From: Phycomyces blakesleeanus NRRL 1555(-) | Lineage: Eukaryota > Mucoromycota > Mucoromycetes > Mucorales > Phycomycetaceae | Length of the DNA: 64,000 nt | Assembly (NCBI RefSeq): GCF_001638985.1 | Contig: NW_017265171.1 | Coordinates: forward strand, 292,186 to 356,185 | Direction: 5' to 3' | Part shown: one piece after another, positions 46,201-57,169 of the stretch | Layout of the letters: every line of letters begins with the position of its first letter | Position numbering within the stretch: position 1 is the stretch's first letter | Notes under the pieces: generated by a model | The model's input: only the letters and a program-made list of their open reading frames with translations | The model's database searches: none | Told to the model about the DNA's origin: nothing | Program-made: the position numbers and the translations under genes

Positions 46201-48143
46201 TTTTTCAGTGCGACGATCAAGGGCGTGATAAGTATATTAGTTTTGTGTCAACTTCCCTGAGCCCATCCCAACGGCGATGGAGCACCACCAAAAGAGAATT
46301 GTATGCAGTCGTTTTGGCGCTTGATAAATTCCGTCCATTTCTATGGGGCCGACAGTTCACCATTATTACTGATCATAAAGCACTCACTTATCTTCACACA
46401 CAAAAAATTGCTAATCCCATGATAATTGGCTGGATTGAGACACTTCTTGACTTTGATTTTAAGGTGGTCCATATTCCTGGTTTGTTGAATAAACTACCAG
46501 ACTTGTTGAGTCGCTTGTATCCTCCAGAGGATAGTTACAAGCTGGTGGAGGATGATGGATTGAGAAAAATCAGAACAAAACACTTGCAATCTAAAGATAG
46601 AGTTATTATTCGTAAGAAAAAGTACAGTAAGGACAAAGTGCTAAATGTACTTGCTACACAACTCATCGAAAATGTATCAGAGACTTCCGACTATATGTCG
46701 CCTCCTGAAGAAAAGCGAAATGGCTTGTTAAAAGAAGCACATTCGTTTGGTCACTTTGGTAGTCAAGCTATGGTGAATGATTTTCACTCTCAAGGATTAC
46801 ATTGGACTAATATATATGAAGAAGCAAAGGAGATTATTCGTTCTTGCTCTGAATGTCAGAAGCACAACATCAGCAAAAGAGGATATCACCCATTGACCAA
46901 TGTTGTAGCTTTCCGACCATTTGATCATGTTGCAATTGACTTATGCGGTGAATTCCCAGTATCAGAGGATGGTCACACGTATATGCTAGTGTTAGTTGAT
47001 GTTTGTTCCAAGTATATCATCTTGAGACCATTACCAAACAAAAACTCGACAACAATAGCTAAGGCATTGATAAAAATATTTGGAGATTATGGTTTTCCCA
47101 AAGTAATGCAAAGTGACAATGGGTTGGAATTTAGAAATTCTTTAATGGCAAGCCTATCGAAAGAGCTTGGTATTGATCGAAGATATTCAACGGCATATCA
47201 TCCACAAGGAAATGGTATTGCTGAAGCCAGTGTGAAAGTTGCAGAGAATACTGTACGGAAAATGATGAGAGCGAACAGCAATGACTGGTGTCACTATTTA
47301 CCAATTGTTCAGCTATGCATAAACAGACATATTCCTCAAAAGACACTGAGTGCACCCTTTTCACTAATGTATGCTCGCAGAGTTAATGTACCTGATGAGT
47401 ATGGTGATAAAGCAAAATTCTCTCTTCCCAAAAACACGGTAACAATTGATGAATTGGAGAAGCAGATTGAATATATGGATAAAATAATATTCCCTGCCAT
47501 AAACGAAAGAGTCTTGCAGATCAACGAAGAGTTAAAAAAGAAATACGATCACAAGAACATCTTAATAGACATCCCCAAAGGAATACACGTAATGGTCAGA
47601 TTACCACATCGTCCAAATAAATTGGCACCAATCTATGAAGGTCCTTATACAGTGGTTCGAAGAAATAAAGGAGGATCGTATGAACTAAAGGATGAGCAAG
47701 GAGAATTGTTGCACCGAAATTACACACCCTCAGAACTCAAGATGGTTACCATCGATGAATCTACAATTGAGAATGAGCTCTATGAAGTTGAAGACATTCG
47801 CGATCATCGTGGTGCTGCTGGTGAAAGAGAATATCTGGTAAAATGGGTTGGTTATGGTGAACGGGCAAACACATGGCAAATGGCTAACGATTTTACCAAT
47901 CCCACAATAATACAAAAGTATTGGAAGAAGGTCAGAGAAATCGAACGTTTAGAGAATGAGAGAGCCACGGAATTAGTGAATAAGAGTGCAGCCTCATTAA
48001 AGAAAACAGTTCAAATTCCAAGACATGATGGTAAAATAAAAAGGAATCGCATTGAAGAGCACAATGGAAGTAAGCTTCCTACCACACTGAGTAGAGAAGA
48101 AAGAATGTCCAAAAGAAGAGCAACAAAAAATTTGATAAAATAA
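43242..48143 (+). CDS. Gag-Pol polyprotein of gypsy copy 1 (chromodomain integrase)
   Basis: One 1633-residue frame starts 20 bases after the LTR. Gag covers about residues 1-430 and ends with Cys/His motifs (CSHHGKNTTHESSKC; CRRCGENYFRGHVC). The protease has MIDTGSA at about 491. The reverse transcriptase has LVPKRNKAG, FTTLDLSNAYHRF and the catalytic FVDDC at about 826. RNase H has VATDASLYGVACLL, KRELYAV and ITDHKALTYL. The integrase has an HHCC finger (H-x3-H ... CSECQKH) at about 1165-1208 and catalytic Asp (IDLCGEF, about 1232), Asp (MQSDNGLEF, about 1290) and Glu (GIAEASV, about 1328). A chromodomain (YEVEDIRDHRG ... YLVKWVGYGERANTW) lies at about 1513-1566. All domains are present without a stop. 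Gag and Pol are fused in one frame, as in Tf1-like elements. The chromodomain would direct integration to marked chromatin. Confidence 0.96.
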   Translation: MNPSAENYPAAIIPAHDEDAMSVMTEEDLIASLSDNISFASSTPGQFVAPSPLRPLVANAATTVLSLSEKLRLELQQHVEAVSAAHAMNDEQAAELALNKVRRVKEMIDIEIACSQYLSPSVKVVEKSSRTGGLTLNRRDLPKFQLADDVIRSFPNEEVFHSVDHFLRTFQKVIESSLQDIELVWKRFLPLCLPHSDDGWVEMDLKKCVDWNAAKICFTARHGSRLVTSRSVKEVFTMVMLPSESIGDYSKKFLQAVYDAGLPKNDACVADRFLASLTRQVQTLLRLTMTRLDFNGETKRDWTVEQLTQIGRDILGDDNRMYAEATQLIPGANMHTEKRMEKKRMEAYPRKKVHSSNNQQHRISKPERSFFCSHHGKNTTHESSKCFTLANNKAKVAAPTKRNPCRRCGENYFRGHVCKDSEPVLMVSQVPAKEKSEQVLKAIQDSVDLELEDMSFDCKYLLDKIERRVKANDAFNLTTPIIVENHKLLGMIDTGSARTFISLQCLNENLNINKINSSNGSFTFLSKNSGTKRLGKTDPLNFKYVNGITFKHAPEVLEFNTGFNFDILLGRDILTKMNIGLINVAYDIKGEYIHSDNAKDYAAVYENLNIDKEKKFEPDNLPAGTEIQQAEFIQSIQASLDENKKIPVESSCPLSESLIRLPTKEGATAYRRQYPIPHALRPTLDKQVKEWLETGTIVKSKTNTSFNSPMLLVPKRNKAGEIVSHRVCLDVRLLNQILPPTFNYPIPKIQTIFQNLSGKKFFTTLDLSNAYHRFKVAPEDVHKLTFTHLDGQQYSFIKGCFGLKMLTSQFQHVMATLFDKIDCVQNFVDDCIVASETFEQHVKDVKIVIDRLTSAKLILNSDKCVWFQHSVRLLGFVVNETGTKVDKRKLTNVDKWPIPKTAKQIQQFMGLINYFRDYIPMISKVAEPISRLSHANNVAELWTDEQTRSFKALKDILHQDLILHYADMSREMYVATDASLYGVACLLFQCDDQGRDKYISFVSTSLSPSQRRWSTTKRELYAVVLALDKFRPFLWGRQFTIITDHKALTYLHTQKIANPMIIGWIETLLDFDFKVVHIPGLLNKLPDLLSRLYPPEDSYKLVEDDGLRKIRTKHLQSKDRVIIRKKKYSKDKVLNVLATQLIENVSETSDYMSPPEEKRNGLLKEAHSFGHFGSQAMVNDFHSQGLHWTNIYEEAKEIIRSCSECQKHNISKRGYHPLTNVVAFRPFDHVAIDLCGEFPVSEDGHTYMLVLVDVCSKYIILRPLPNKNSTTIAKALIKIFGDYGFPKVMQSDNGLEFRNSLMASLSKELGIDRRYSTAYHPQGNGIAEASVKVAENTVRKMMRANSNDWCHYLPIVQLCINRHIPQKTLSAPFSLMYARRVNVPDEYGDKAKFSLPKNTVTIDELEKQIEYMDKIIFPAINERVLQINEELKKKYDHKNILIDIPKGIHVMVRLPHRPNKLAPIYEGPYTVVRRNKGGSYELKDEQGELLHRNYTPSELKMVTIDESTIENELYEVEDIRDHRGAAGEREYLVKWVGYGERANTWQMANDFTNPTIIQKYWKKVREIERLENERATELVNKSAASLKKTVQIPRHDGKIKRNRIEEHNGSKLPTTLSREERMSKRRATKNLIK

Positions 48144-48307
48144 ACACGTAATCCACGGAGCTGAGTTTACAGTGCAGATCTCTTGAAGTATAAAAAAAAA
48201 AAAAAATTATGAGCGTAATTGACCCAAATGAAATTGAGCAATTCGACAAATTAATAAATAGTTAAGATGAGATGTTTTGCCGAATCAACAAAAGGTATTG
48301 TTGAATC

Positions 48308-48320
48308 TGGTGGAGGATAA
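48308..48320 (+). other. Polypurine tract of gypsy copy 1
   Basis: GGTGGAGGATAA lies immediately before the 3' LTR, the position where plus-strand DNA synthesis is primed in LTR retrotransposons. It is short and ends in TAA, so the exact limits are uncertain. Confidence 0.5.
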
Positions 48321-48852
48321 TGTTGTAAATGAGTATTGACTACTGCTGTAATTGAGAATAAGTCTGAAGGAAATAATATAAGGCCTCAGCTATTCCAGTC
48401 AAAGGTGTCTACCGATTACTTTATTATTTAACACACAGGTTTAGCATGCGTGATAGTGATTATATTTCATATGATGATATCACCATAATATGGGATACAT
48501 CAGTGGATTATTATAAGCATAATTATAACTCATAAACACATTTACTTTCGATGTTAATACTTCATTGGGACTACACACATTTATATAATTAATCATACAT
48601 TAATTATCCCAAGATCACGTTGCTCTGATTAAGGCTCAGATAGGATCGATTACCTGACCCCAGTCATATAATTTTCCCAATCCAAAACAATATAAATAGC
48701 AGTAGTAGTTCAGTGTAGGAACCTGGTCAAACTTGGATACAAAATCTTTCTCAATAAACAAAACCTACACAAGTTCTTACGAATCTTCGTTCCTAATTTC
48801 AAATCTTGAATTCTTCCTCTTAAAAACTTCTTCAACTTCAACCACCACAACA
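48321..48852 (+). repeat. 3' LTR of gypsy copy 1
   Basis: 532 bases, TG...CA, matching the 5' LTR at 530 positions. It is followed directly by the target duplication ATAGA and then by the transposase reading frame (minus strand). Confidence 0.96.
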
Positions 48853-49899
48853 ATAGACAATGTTTTGATTATGGAGTTATACATGTAGATCTTTTTGGGG
48901 ATAGTCAAGGCTCTTGATGTTGCAAAGAAAAGAGCGTTTCCACATTCTCTACCAGAGAGTCTCTTGAAATTACAGCACTCTGGAACAACATCGGACTCTT
49001 CGTATACTTTGTTACAATCGCCACATGCAACAAACCGCTGGACACCTCGAGTCACGTCGCTGAGACCGGTCATAGAGTTGAGACTGCTCATACTGAGGGG
49101 AAGACGGAAAGACTGTCCAAAGTGTGCCAATACTTCGTTAAGAAACTTTAACAGAACAGCACCACCAGAATTGACAACATATTTGGATATGAAGAAGGCA
49201 GCAAAAGAAGCAATGAAAGCATGAGTAGGATCGACTGGCGTATTGGATGAAGAAAAGTGTTCTATTTGAAAAAAAAATCAATACTTGTTGACTTTATTGA
49301 TTTATATGTGCTTTTTGTACTAACCTCTAACATCATCAGATTTATCGTCAGAAATATCCAAAATGGTTGCTTCAATGACATCCTCATCTTCGCTTTCAGA
49401 ATCAAACAAGGAATCAATGCCAAAAAGAAGTAAGTCTTCGGCTGTTTTGTTAGGTAAAAAAGAATCAAATTATTAGATATTATAAATGATTATAAAACTT
49501 TAATAAAAATACTATGCATACCTTCAACTTGATCTTCGGCATCAACATTGTCTTCAAAGTCAATCTCCATGTCATTGTCATTCGACATTACTTCTATAAC
49601 TGAGGCTATATTATATGAAAATAAATATTTAATTAAAATTGTCTCAATAATAATTTTCTTAAATTTGAACTTACAAGAAGATCCTGACTGATATTGTCTC
49701 ACAATATCCTGTTGTGCATGTCTTCTGAGTGTTTGGGTAGACACCAAAACAAATCCCATGCTATTGGAAGAGCATTTAGAGCACTTGCATTCTGAATTGT
49801 TGTTGTTGTTTGACATATTGTGTGCGTGTGTTTTATTTTTTAAGTCTTTAGAATTGACAAGAATAGAAAATTGTTCAGGAACACAATTTAATATATATC

Positions 49900-52840
49900 T
49901 TTCCAAATTATACCAGCTTCCAAAATGACATAGTTTATTCCGGTTGTTAAAATGGGCAGTTCTCTAAACAGTAATTGATTGCCTCATTCTAAAATACAAT
50001 AATACACGCTTTTGTTAAAACATGTCGTCATGTACATTTTATTGGCTGTAGAGCATATACAACAAAAATATTTGTAGTAATATCACGACCATTAACCTCA
50101 TCATACTTATAAATAAATATTACAGCAATAAAAAGCTTTATTATCTCACTCAAAAGATATCATTTGGTTTAAGTTTCCTACAACTATTGACTCTGCGACA
50201 TGGCTACAAGTCCCAAAAAGAAATCTCGCAGACATTTTTTACAAAAAAGGGTAAACTCGTTTTTTTATCCAATAAAACAGACCGAGCATTATCATCGCCG
50301 TCGAAAATAAAAAAGACAAAAGTGATGGAAATTTAAGCTACCACTCCACAAATAATAGTACCCTACGCCATAGATGAAATTACCCTATTTTTCCAGTGAA
50401 CCTGCGTTAGGGACTCGACAGTCATTCCAGGAGCCTCTGCCCCACTTGGACCAGCTGCAAGTGGTGATACTTTTGTAGCAATCTCATGTTGCTCAATCTG
50501 GCCGGCAGCAACACAGCTAAGTGTTCCTCAGGCATTCTGTTTGCCTTTGCGTCCTGATTTTCTAATGGCATTGGAAGGCATGCTACAGATATTTACATAT
50601 TTTTTAAAAAATAAATAAATATAAATAAATAAAGCATATATAGAAGAATATTATAAAATATTATTTTAATTATACAAACATACATGGTAAAGCACTATAA
50701 TAATATGTGAGGTTTCTAATAAAATGTGAGGGAGGATATAATAATCTGGCAAATAGAAGTAGTATTTATATGTCCCAATACTTCTTGGGTGTACAGCAGC
50801 AAAAGAAAAAATTATAGGGACACACACTTTAAATTATAATAGACCCTAATAAATTCTGAGAACAGAACACTGCAAAAGACAACCGATTTAAGTAGCTTAA
50901 TTTTTGTTTAAATCCTCCAAAAATCGGTGGTTTATGTTCAATTATAGTTCGGTATTTGTTACAAAAATTGGTTCATTTAGTTAACCAAATGATGAGATTA
51001 TAGATACTAAAATCAATAGATAAATTGAGAGTTATAATTCCCCCTTTTCTTGAAATGTTATAATTGTCTGTAATTCTGGTTATATATTCACCCATAACTT
51101 CAAACCGTACCTAAACCCTACTTGTTATGGAATTGGCTTTGAACTCTCTACCTCTTAAAAATTTTATTTGCTTTAATTACATGATATTATTGGATAGACC
51201 TCACTAAAATCGACCTAGAATCAGTCTGAAATCTGACAGGAACCAGCATTCAAATGAATGATTGTAAAAAAAAACTTAAATAGATCTTGTTGACATCATC
51301 AAGAGATGACGCATTTGAAATAGAATCTCATGGAAAAAATGGTTTTTATTGATTTTTGAATGGTTGGAAAATATATTTAGCTATTTAATATGGACCACTA
51401 ATACTTCTTTAAAAGTGTGTATCCGAATAGTACGACTTGTATACATGTTATACTTTCATTTATTGGACGGCTTGAATACATTGGATGACCTAACTTATAC
51501 TATACTTCCCTACCTTATCGGTTTCATGTATTCGGTGCATTTTTTGGTTTTACACTTCTTTAACTGAAAATGAAATCCTTGGTATTTTCTTGGAGAATAC
51601 GTTTGTTTGGAACTACATTAGCTTAGAGCAAAAAAAGATACAGAAGTATTAATACAGGTTTCTTTATGAAATAAAATGAAATAACATACTTACTAGATCA
51701 TTTATGGGGGTTCATAACAAATCTTGCGATAGAATAAAAATCCATTTGATTGATATTTTCTTTTAAATAAAAAGCAAGAAATAAAATAAACAACTTTATT
51801 AATATGTATGCTTTGATTGTAAAGACACTTGAATTACTTACATATTATAGACACGCGTTTGCAAAAGGAGGCAAACCAGTATGACTTGAAAAAAAAGGCG
51901 TGACATATTTATCTGAGAAGAAGAATTGATAAGTTACATTATTTAAGTTGAGTTATATATATATTATCTTTTCATAGACTGACAATACCAGAAAGTATAT
52001 AGTGTCAAGAGCAAAATATCTTTTATTACAAAATGGATAGAAGCCCTATCATTTTAAAAATAAAAAATATTTAGTCAGCAAGGTGTTTCATTTTAGTTAG
52101 GAGATTGTTTATTACCTGTACTGTTTTGAATGCTTGTTGAGTGTATTGTTTATCTAATATATATTAAGATGATTCTAAAAGCCAAAAGTATTAATAAAAG
52201 TTGAGATCTTAAGAGTAAGCTTACCAAGACATATAAAAAGAGACAAAATGAGAAGAGCAGGTTAAAGAAAGAGAAAATAAAAAAGAGGGGCGCGGTTATT
52301 CTATTAAATACGAATTCGGGGTTTTTTTTAAAAATAAATAAATCAAAAAATAATTTTTGTCTGTAACTTAGAATTGAAAGAAAACGCAGTTGTACTATGC
52401 CAGCAGCTAATACATATGAAAAACAGAGTATAGTATAAAATCATATTATTCAAATACTAATACATAATATAAGAATAAAACATGGATTGAAAATTAAATT
52501 AAAGAAACACATAAAATACTCACAACAAGAGTGGAAACATTCAAAGCTGTTCTTGTTACGTAATAGATCATGGTGTTCTCTGAGAAAGAATAAAACTTAA
52601 AGCCCAAATTAAACATAATATAAATAGACCCTTTGGATTTAAAAAAAAACAAGCTATTCTTATTATTCACAATGTCAAGAAATATCAATAACAATTCAGT
52701 TAACAATGATTTTGGTGAAGAACCTTCTGTGGGAAGGTAGATTAAAACCAGGCAGTCTTCAATTTTCTTATATTAATTTTATTTTCGTTTTTTATAAAAA
52801 TCAAAAAAAAGCCCACCAAGAAATACCAATGATATAAGGA
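49900..52840. other. Mostly gene-free spacer between copies B and C
   Basis: AT-rich, with no long coding region. The exception is a GC-richer island at about 50330-50585 described separately. The outer ends of copies B and C should lie here, but I found no matching inverted termini. Confidence 0.5.
50387..50581 (-). pseudogene. Orphan exon, possibly a first exon of an accessory gene
   Basis: On the minus strand a frame starts MPSNAIRKSGRKGKQNA. It meets a TGA at 50530 and continues GTLSCVAAGQIEQHE ... APGMTVESLTQVHW up to a possible GTAATT donor near 50385. The basic start followed by an Ala/Pro/Val/Thr-rich stretch resembles exon 1 of the copy B accessory gene in character, not in clear identity. 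The higher GC than the surroundings supports past coding. It could equally be a fragment of an unrelated gene. Confidence 0.3.
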
Positions 52841-52845
52841 CGATA

Positions 52846-53905
52846 ATGTTGCAACACTCACAGGGAACAGTGAGCAATCAAAGACCACTAGCACCAAAGA
52901 GAGCTCGGTTGAATCTTGAAGGTGATTCGTCAGGTAGAACTCGTAACATCCATGATGTGTACGAGAAACTTGATACCATGAATGGTGTCTTAAACACTAT
53001 TTTGAAGAACACATCTTCTGAGAAAGCTGAAGCCACTGCTAGTAATGCAGTTGAGCAAGACATGTTGCCTGGACGTCAACCAACATTGGATGTAAGTAAT
53101 CATAATATGTTTTTATGTAGATAGAATTTAATATACATTCATATTATAGCAATTGTTGTGCGATTATTTGAGTGAAGAGAAATTGTATGACCAATACAAT
53201 ACCAATGAAAATAAAAACAGTGAGGGAAACAGACTCGTTCTGAAGTCTGTTACCGATTACCTTTGTCGTCAAGAAGAGGGGAAAAAGGTGGACTTGCCAA
53301 CTCTTCGAACTAAGATTGTGCAGCACATTGGCAACAGAAAGTTGCAAGAAAAAAAAACAGGAGAAAAGAAGCAGGAAGAGAATCGACGGGCCTGTCTTCG
53401 TCAGCGACGTGTAAAGGTAAAAAACACATGCACACAATATACTAGATGTGATATTAAATTAGAAATATTATATATTTATATATAGTCGTGTGAAAGAAGA
53501 CAATCTGCCTTGAAAGCCAATCGGGCACACTTTGTGAACAGCTTTGGAGAGAATGTTGACAGTATTCTCCATGCTGATTACATGTCAGACCTTGACAGTG
53601 ATGACGAAAGAGAAGAAGAGGAACAGGATTCGTCCTCAGAAAAGAGTTTTTTTTGGAGATTCCGCCCAAGCTGGAGAAGCGAAGAGGTATAGTACAAAAA
53701 ACTATTTTTTTGGATGGTGTGTAATAATACTTACATTGATATATAGGGAGATAGGTTCGTTGATGAACTTGATGCGGATTATGAGGCAGCTCATGATAAG
53801 AAAAATAATATCTGTCCATTCGAGCATAAATTTAAAGGAATAAGAGATAAGCAGCTTAGTAAGACCAAGGCAAACAAGCTGCCATCATGGTCAAAGAAAC
53901 AATAA
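52846..53905 (+). CDS. Accessory protein of tnp2-like copy C (4 exons, intact)
   Basis: Exons are 52846-53091, 53150-53416, 53486-53686 and 53747-53905, all phase 0 with 58-69-bp GT-AG introns; the product is 290 residues. Exon 1 is basic and polar with a short heptad stretch (KLDTMNGVLNTILKNT). Exon 2 begins QLLCDYLSEEKLYDQ and ends in a Lys/Arg/Glu-rich helix (EENRRACLRQRRVK). Exon 3 has an acidic run (SDLDSDDEREEEEQDS) followed by RFRPSWRSEE, and exon 4 ends LPSWSKKQ. Exon number, intron phase, basic patch, acidic run and the two PSW/PxW motifs match copy B despite low sequence identity. It converges on the transposase with 67 bp between the stop codons. A DNA-binding partner of the transposase is likely but unproven. 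Confidence 0.78.
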
Positions 53906-53972
53906 GACAATAAATCAAACATTTTCTAATAAATTGATAAAAGAGTGCAAAGTGGTATTTTATTAATATTAT

Positions 53973-56900
53973 TTAAGCTTCTATTTTTTGGGGTAAAGGG
54001 ATTACTAAACGTTTAAATTCACTAGTTATAGTAAACCTATATTTAGCAATTGCGATTGGTGAATATAAACGATGTACTGGAATAATACATTCATAATTAA
54101 GTACAGAAGAAGGTTCATTCCAGAGCTCAATGCCTTCATTTAACATTGGCTGGTAACTCCCTGAAGAATAACTAGAGTACCACTCAACAAACGCAAAAGT
54201 ATGGGTGATGACAGTTTCGTTGATGGTTATCAAATGTTGAAATAAATACAGTATACGGCCAGAAAATGCTGCTTTATCTTCACTGTTATTCTCAAGATAA
54301 TAGGCGCGGAAATAAGATCCAGAAGAGTATTCCTGTCCAAGAAGAGATATCCATTTCATTTTCTCAATTCGGTTATTGACAAAAATCTGGTTAGACTCGC
54401 AGTTTGAATAATGGCCAAAAAGATCGTGACTGCCATACGCGTGTCTGTAAAACTCCAGTAAACATTCATAATGTCCCTTGCACATTGTAATCCTTTGGTC
54501 GAGTTTAATCAGAAACACTGAAGGGGGCAACAGCTCACAACCCAAAGCAGAATGACGAGGGTTTAATAAATATTCAACAAAGTCAGACAGAGAAAAGGTA
54601 CTGGCAGTAGAAGATGGATGCAATGCTGCTAATTGATCTTGACTATTTGAAATGCGATGCAGAAAGTCAATTGCGAACTGGGGGAGATGGTTGACAAAAG
54701 ATTGTATGAAGCTGCCAATGTATGTTCTCTCCAAAAATCTCTTCATCATTGTTGATTCAAAGCCGCCTTTTTGATTTGTTTCGATATTCTTCAACAAACC
54801 ATTGTATCTCTTGAAACTGAATAACCAGAAAGCATAAATTGGCCCAAAGTCATGAACACACTCGCCAAGATGAAGATGTAGATGCATATTCGGTGTCACG
54901 GCCGATTTTCCATACAGTGTCTGAAATCTTGTACAAAACAATTGGAGTTTACTGTGGGCTTCGTCTATTTCTTTGTCATTGATCGAAGGTTTTGTGAGTA
55001 AGCGGCATGCGTCAACAAACAAAATCCAGTTTTCGAGATTCTTGGCTGGGAGCACATGCTTCAGAACAAATGGAGAGTATATGACGCACCACGACTTCCA
55101 CTCGTCAGCTTTCATGAACGAAAACCCATCGGCAATCTTCTTTGTTATACGCGCATATCCACAAGGTACAACAATACCATTGGCAAGCTCTTGCATAGTT
55201 AACTGATTCTTTTCATTGATGTAGTTACACTCGCGCCATATCTGAATCATTTGCTTTGCAGTTCCAAGATAGAGGTTATGCATCGGGTCTATAACTGTAA
55301 AGCGGACTGGGTCAAAGTAAGATAACCGATGAAGCTCTGACCACCGAGTGCCGTTTTCTTTTTCTAGGCATGTTCGCTCAGTATTGTTCAATGCATTTGC
55401 CCAGCTGACAGCGTGTTCCAGATTCATTGTCTTCGTGCGTCTCACCCAATTGCTATACTTGAATCCAGAGTAGTCAAGCTTGCTGGTCTTCTTTATAGTC
55501 GTGAATTGTCGTTGACATTTGTGACAGGCGCATGTGCTCATGTGGCCAGTAAATCCAGAGGTTTTGCGAGCGGCAGGGATATCACAGGCAACACACATCA
55601 ATGCAGCACGAACAACAATCTTTCTATTTTGTGAGTCTGTCATTTCTACACCAATGTACATCTCCAACAATTCGTCAACGAGCGGCTTCAAGTAATGATT
55701 CATGCTGTCAGTGCTTGCTTCCTTCAGCCCAGGCATCATACCAACAAGAATGACATTTTCAGACTTAAGGCGTTCACTCCGTGGGAGATTGTTGATAGAG
55801 AGATATATCGCACCACTGGAATGTGTTCGTCCATCAAATGGCTGAAACCAATCGATATTCAGAGTCAACATTAAAGATCGGCTATCATCAACAAACTGTC
55901 TGCCATTGATGTCTTTAATATCACTCCAAACTGCACCATCGAAAATGTCAAGTTTGGTGTTTTCAATTATTTGACGACTTCTCCACAAATTGATCTTGGA
56001 CACGAAATCTGGCTTGGAGAATTTTTGTTGCAAGGCGTACTTCAGAGAGTTGAATGGATATACCATTGCTGGAAGAGAACGATTTCCGGTTGACACTTTA
56101 AAGAGATTGTTGTTGCAAATGGCGGATTGAGAGAATTTCTTAAATGTACAGACTCTTTGACTTGTTTCCGGAGGATAAATCGAATGACATTGTGAGCATG
56201 CAATGTATACTGTCATTCCGTCTGTTGCCATGTTAAATCCTGTCTTATGCTTCAAGCTATTGATCGTCAGTGGAAGGGCGCCAGACATATCACAGAGAGA
56301 CAGTAGAGTATTACAAAATTCAATGAGAATCGATCCACCGCTTTCCACCAAAAAGATCAAGTGAAATATGACAATGAATACTGCAACAAAGCGGATATAC
56401 AAGGGCATGTTATCAAAAGACGAAGGACGAACTATGAAGACAAAGGTTAAGTTAGTTTAAATTAATATATTGATTAATTGTCTATACCGTATTAATTCAT
56501 ACCTGATTCTACTATCGAGGTCCCACTGGTCTCATCAAAGTTTTCTTCTTGTTCAAAATCAAAACCGGTATTGCCTTCTTCAATCTCATCGCCATCAACC
56601 ACAAATGCTCCTGTAATTGTATCTTCGGCAGTAAAGATGGACTCTTTTTGGGACAAAGGTAAGTCAACTGGAAAGGAATAATTGTTGTAAAGATGTAGAA
56701 ATAAAAATATAATTACAATTATAATCATATAAAAAATAAAAAATAAAAAAAATATATATCAGTTTCAATTATTATTTTGTTCATTTATTTTATTTTATTT
56801 TCTTACCTTCTTGATCAAATTCAATGTTTTGTTCTTCATTTTCGTCTTCATATTCGCCTTCGCCTTCGTTCTCGTAATCATAATCATTGTCATTGTCACT

Positions 56901-57161
56901 GTCAATACTATCTACTTCCATGTCGTCAAAATGTTCTTCAGGAACATCTATTTTATGAATTAATTTATATTAATTTTACATGTACAGCTCGAGTTATTCT
57001 TGTTATTTACCCATTGCATCGTCTTTGGCAACAGGCACTATATGTTTCTCATAGTATCGTTGTGCATTTTGTCTTTTCTGTTTCTTTCCACAGCTATCCA
57101 ACTTTGTACAGTCTGGACATTTGCAGATAACATAACTGTCTTTCTTTTGATTATTGGACAT
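53973..57161 (-). CDS. tnp2/CACTA-like transposase, copy C, intact (4 exons)
   Basis: Exons from the 5' end are 57011-57161, 56807-56947, 56503-56667 and 53973-56431, with GT-AG introns in phase 1. The joined frame is open for 971 residues. Exon 1 carries a Cys cluster (CKCPDC) and is basic, and exons 2-3 are strongly acidic. Exon 4 has CSQCHSIYPPE (about 231), LNIDWFQPFDG (about 345), a CACHKCQRQF knuckle (about 453), VIDPMHNLYLGTAKQM (about 532), MKADEWKSWC, and the HLHLHL...FGPIYAFWLFSFKRYNG block (about 670-700). The C-terminus has IIPVHRLYSPIAIA and VIPLPQK. These blocks are those of Tnp2-type transposases of CACTA/EnSpm-like elements; placement within Plavaka/KDZ relatives is not excluded. 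It is the only copy in the window whose transposase and accessory gene are both open, so it may be the autonomous member. Confidence 0.9.
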
Positions 57162-57169
57162 GTCGATTG

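Larger units (their letters stand above)
42691..48852 (+). mobile_element. Ty3/gypsy chromovirus LTR retrotransposon, copy 1, intact
   Basis: The 6162-bp element is bounded by 532-bp LTRs (TG...CA) and a 5-bp target duplication ATAGA (42686-42690 and 48853-48857). The two LTRs differ at only two positions, both transitions. One uninterrupted gag-pol frame fills the interior. Its insertion splits exon 4 of the tnp2-like copy B transposase, which lies on the opposite strand. The very low LTR divergence and open frame indicate a recent insertion and a possibly active element. Confidence 0.97.
40619..49816 (-). pseudogene. tnp2/CACTA-like transposase, copy B, split by gypsy insertion
   Basis: Reading leftwards, exon 1 is 49675-49816 (MSNNNNNSECKCSKCSSN), exon 2 49522-49605 and exon 3 49325-49441 (both acidic). 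Exon 4 begins at 49261, is interrupted at 48853 by the Ty3/gypsy element, and resumes at 42690 to end at 40619. Introns have phase-1 donors as in A and C. Exon 4 contains CGDCNKVYEES, NIDWFQPFDG, CACNKCNRQF, IDPMHNLYLGTAKRIM and HLHLHL...FGLVYGYWLFSF. Apart from the gypsy insertion there is one further lesion, a 1-nt deletion near 41790 (between GTKI and GFPFMKADEW). Everything else is open. Without these lesions the length would be about 939 residues. The short lesion list suggests fairly recent loss. Confidence 0.9.

Noticed and set aside
50200..50310. Short Lys/Arg-rich frame MATSPKKKSRRHF
   Set aside because: Only 36 codons, basic low-complexity, no partner exon identified; insufficient to call a gene.
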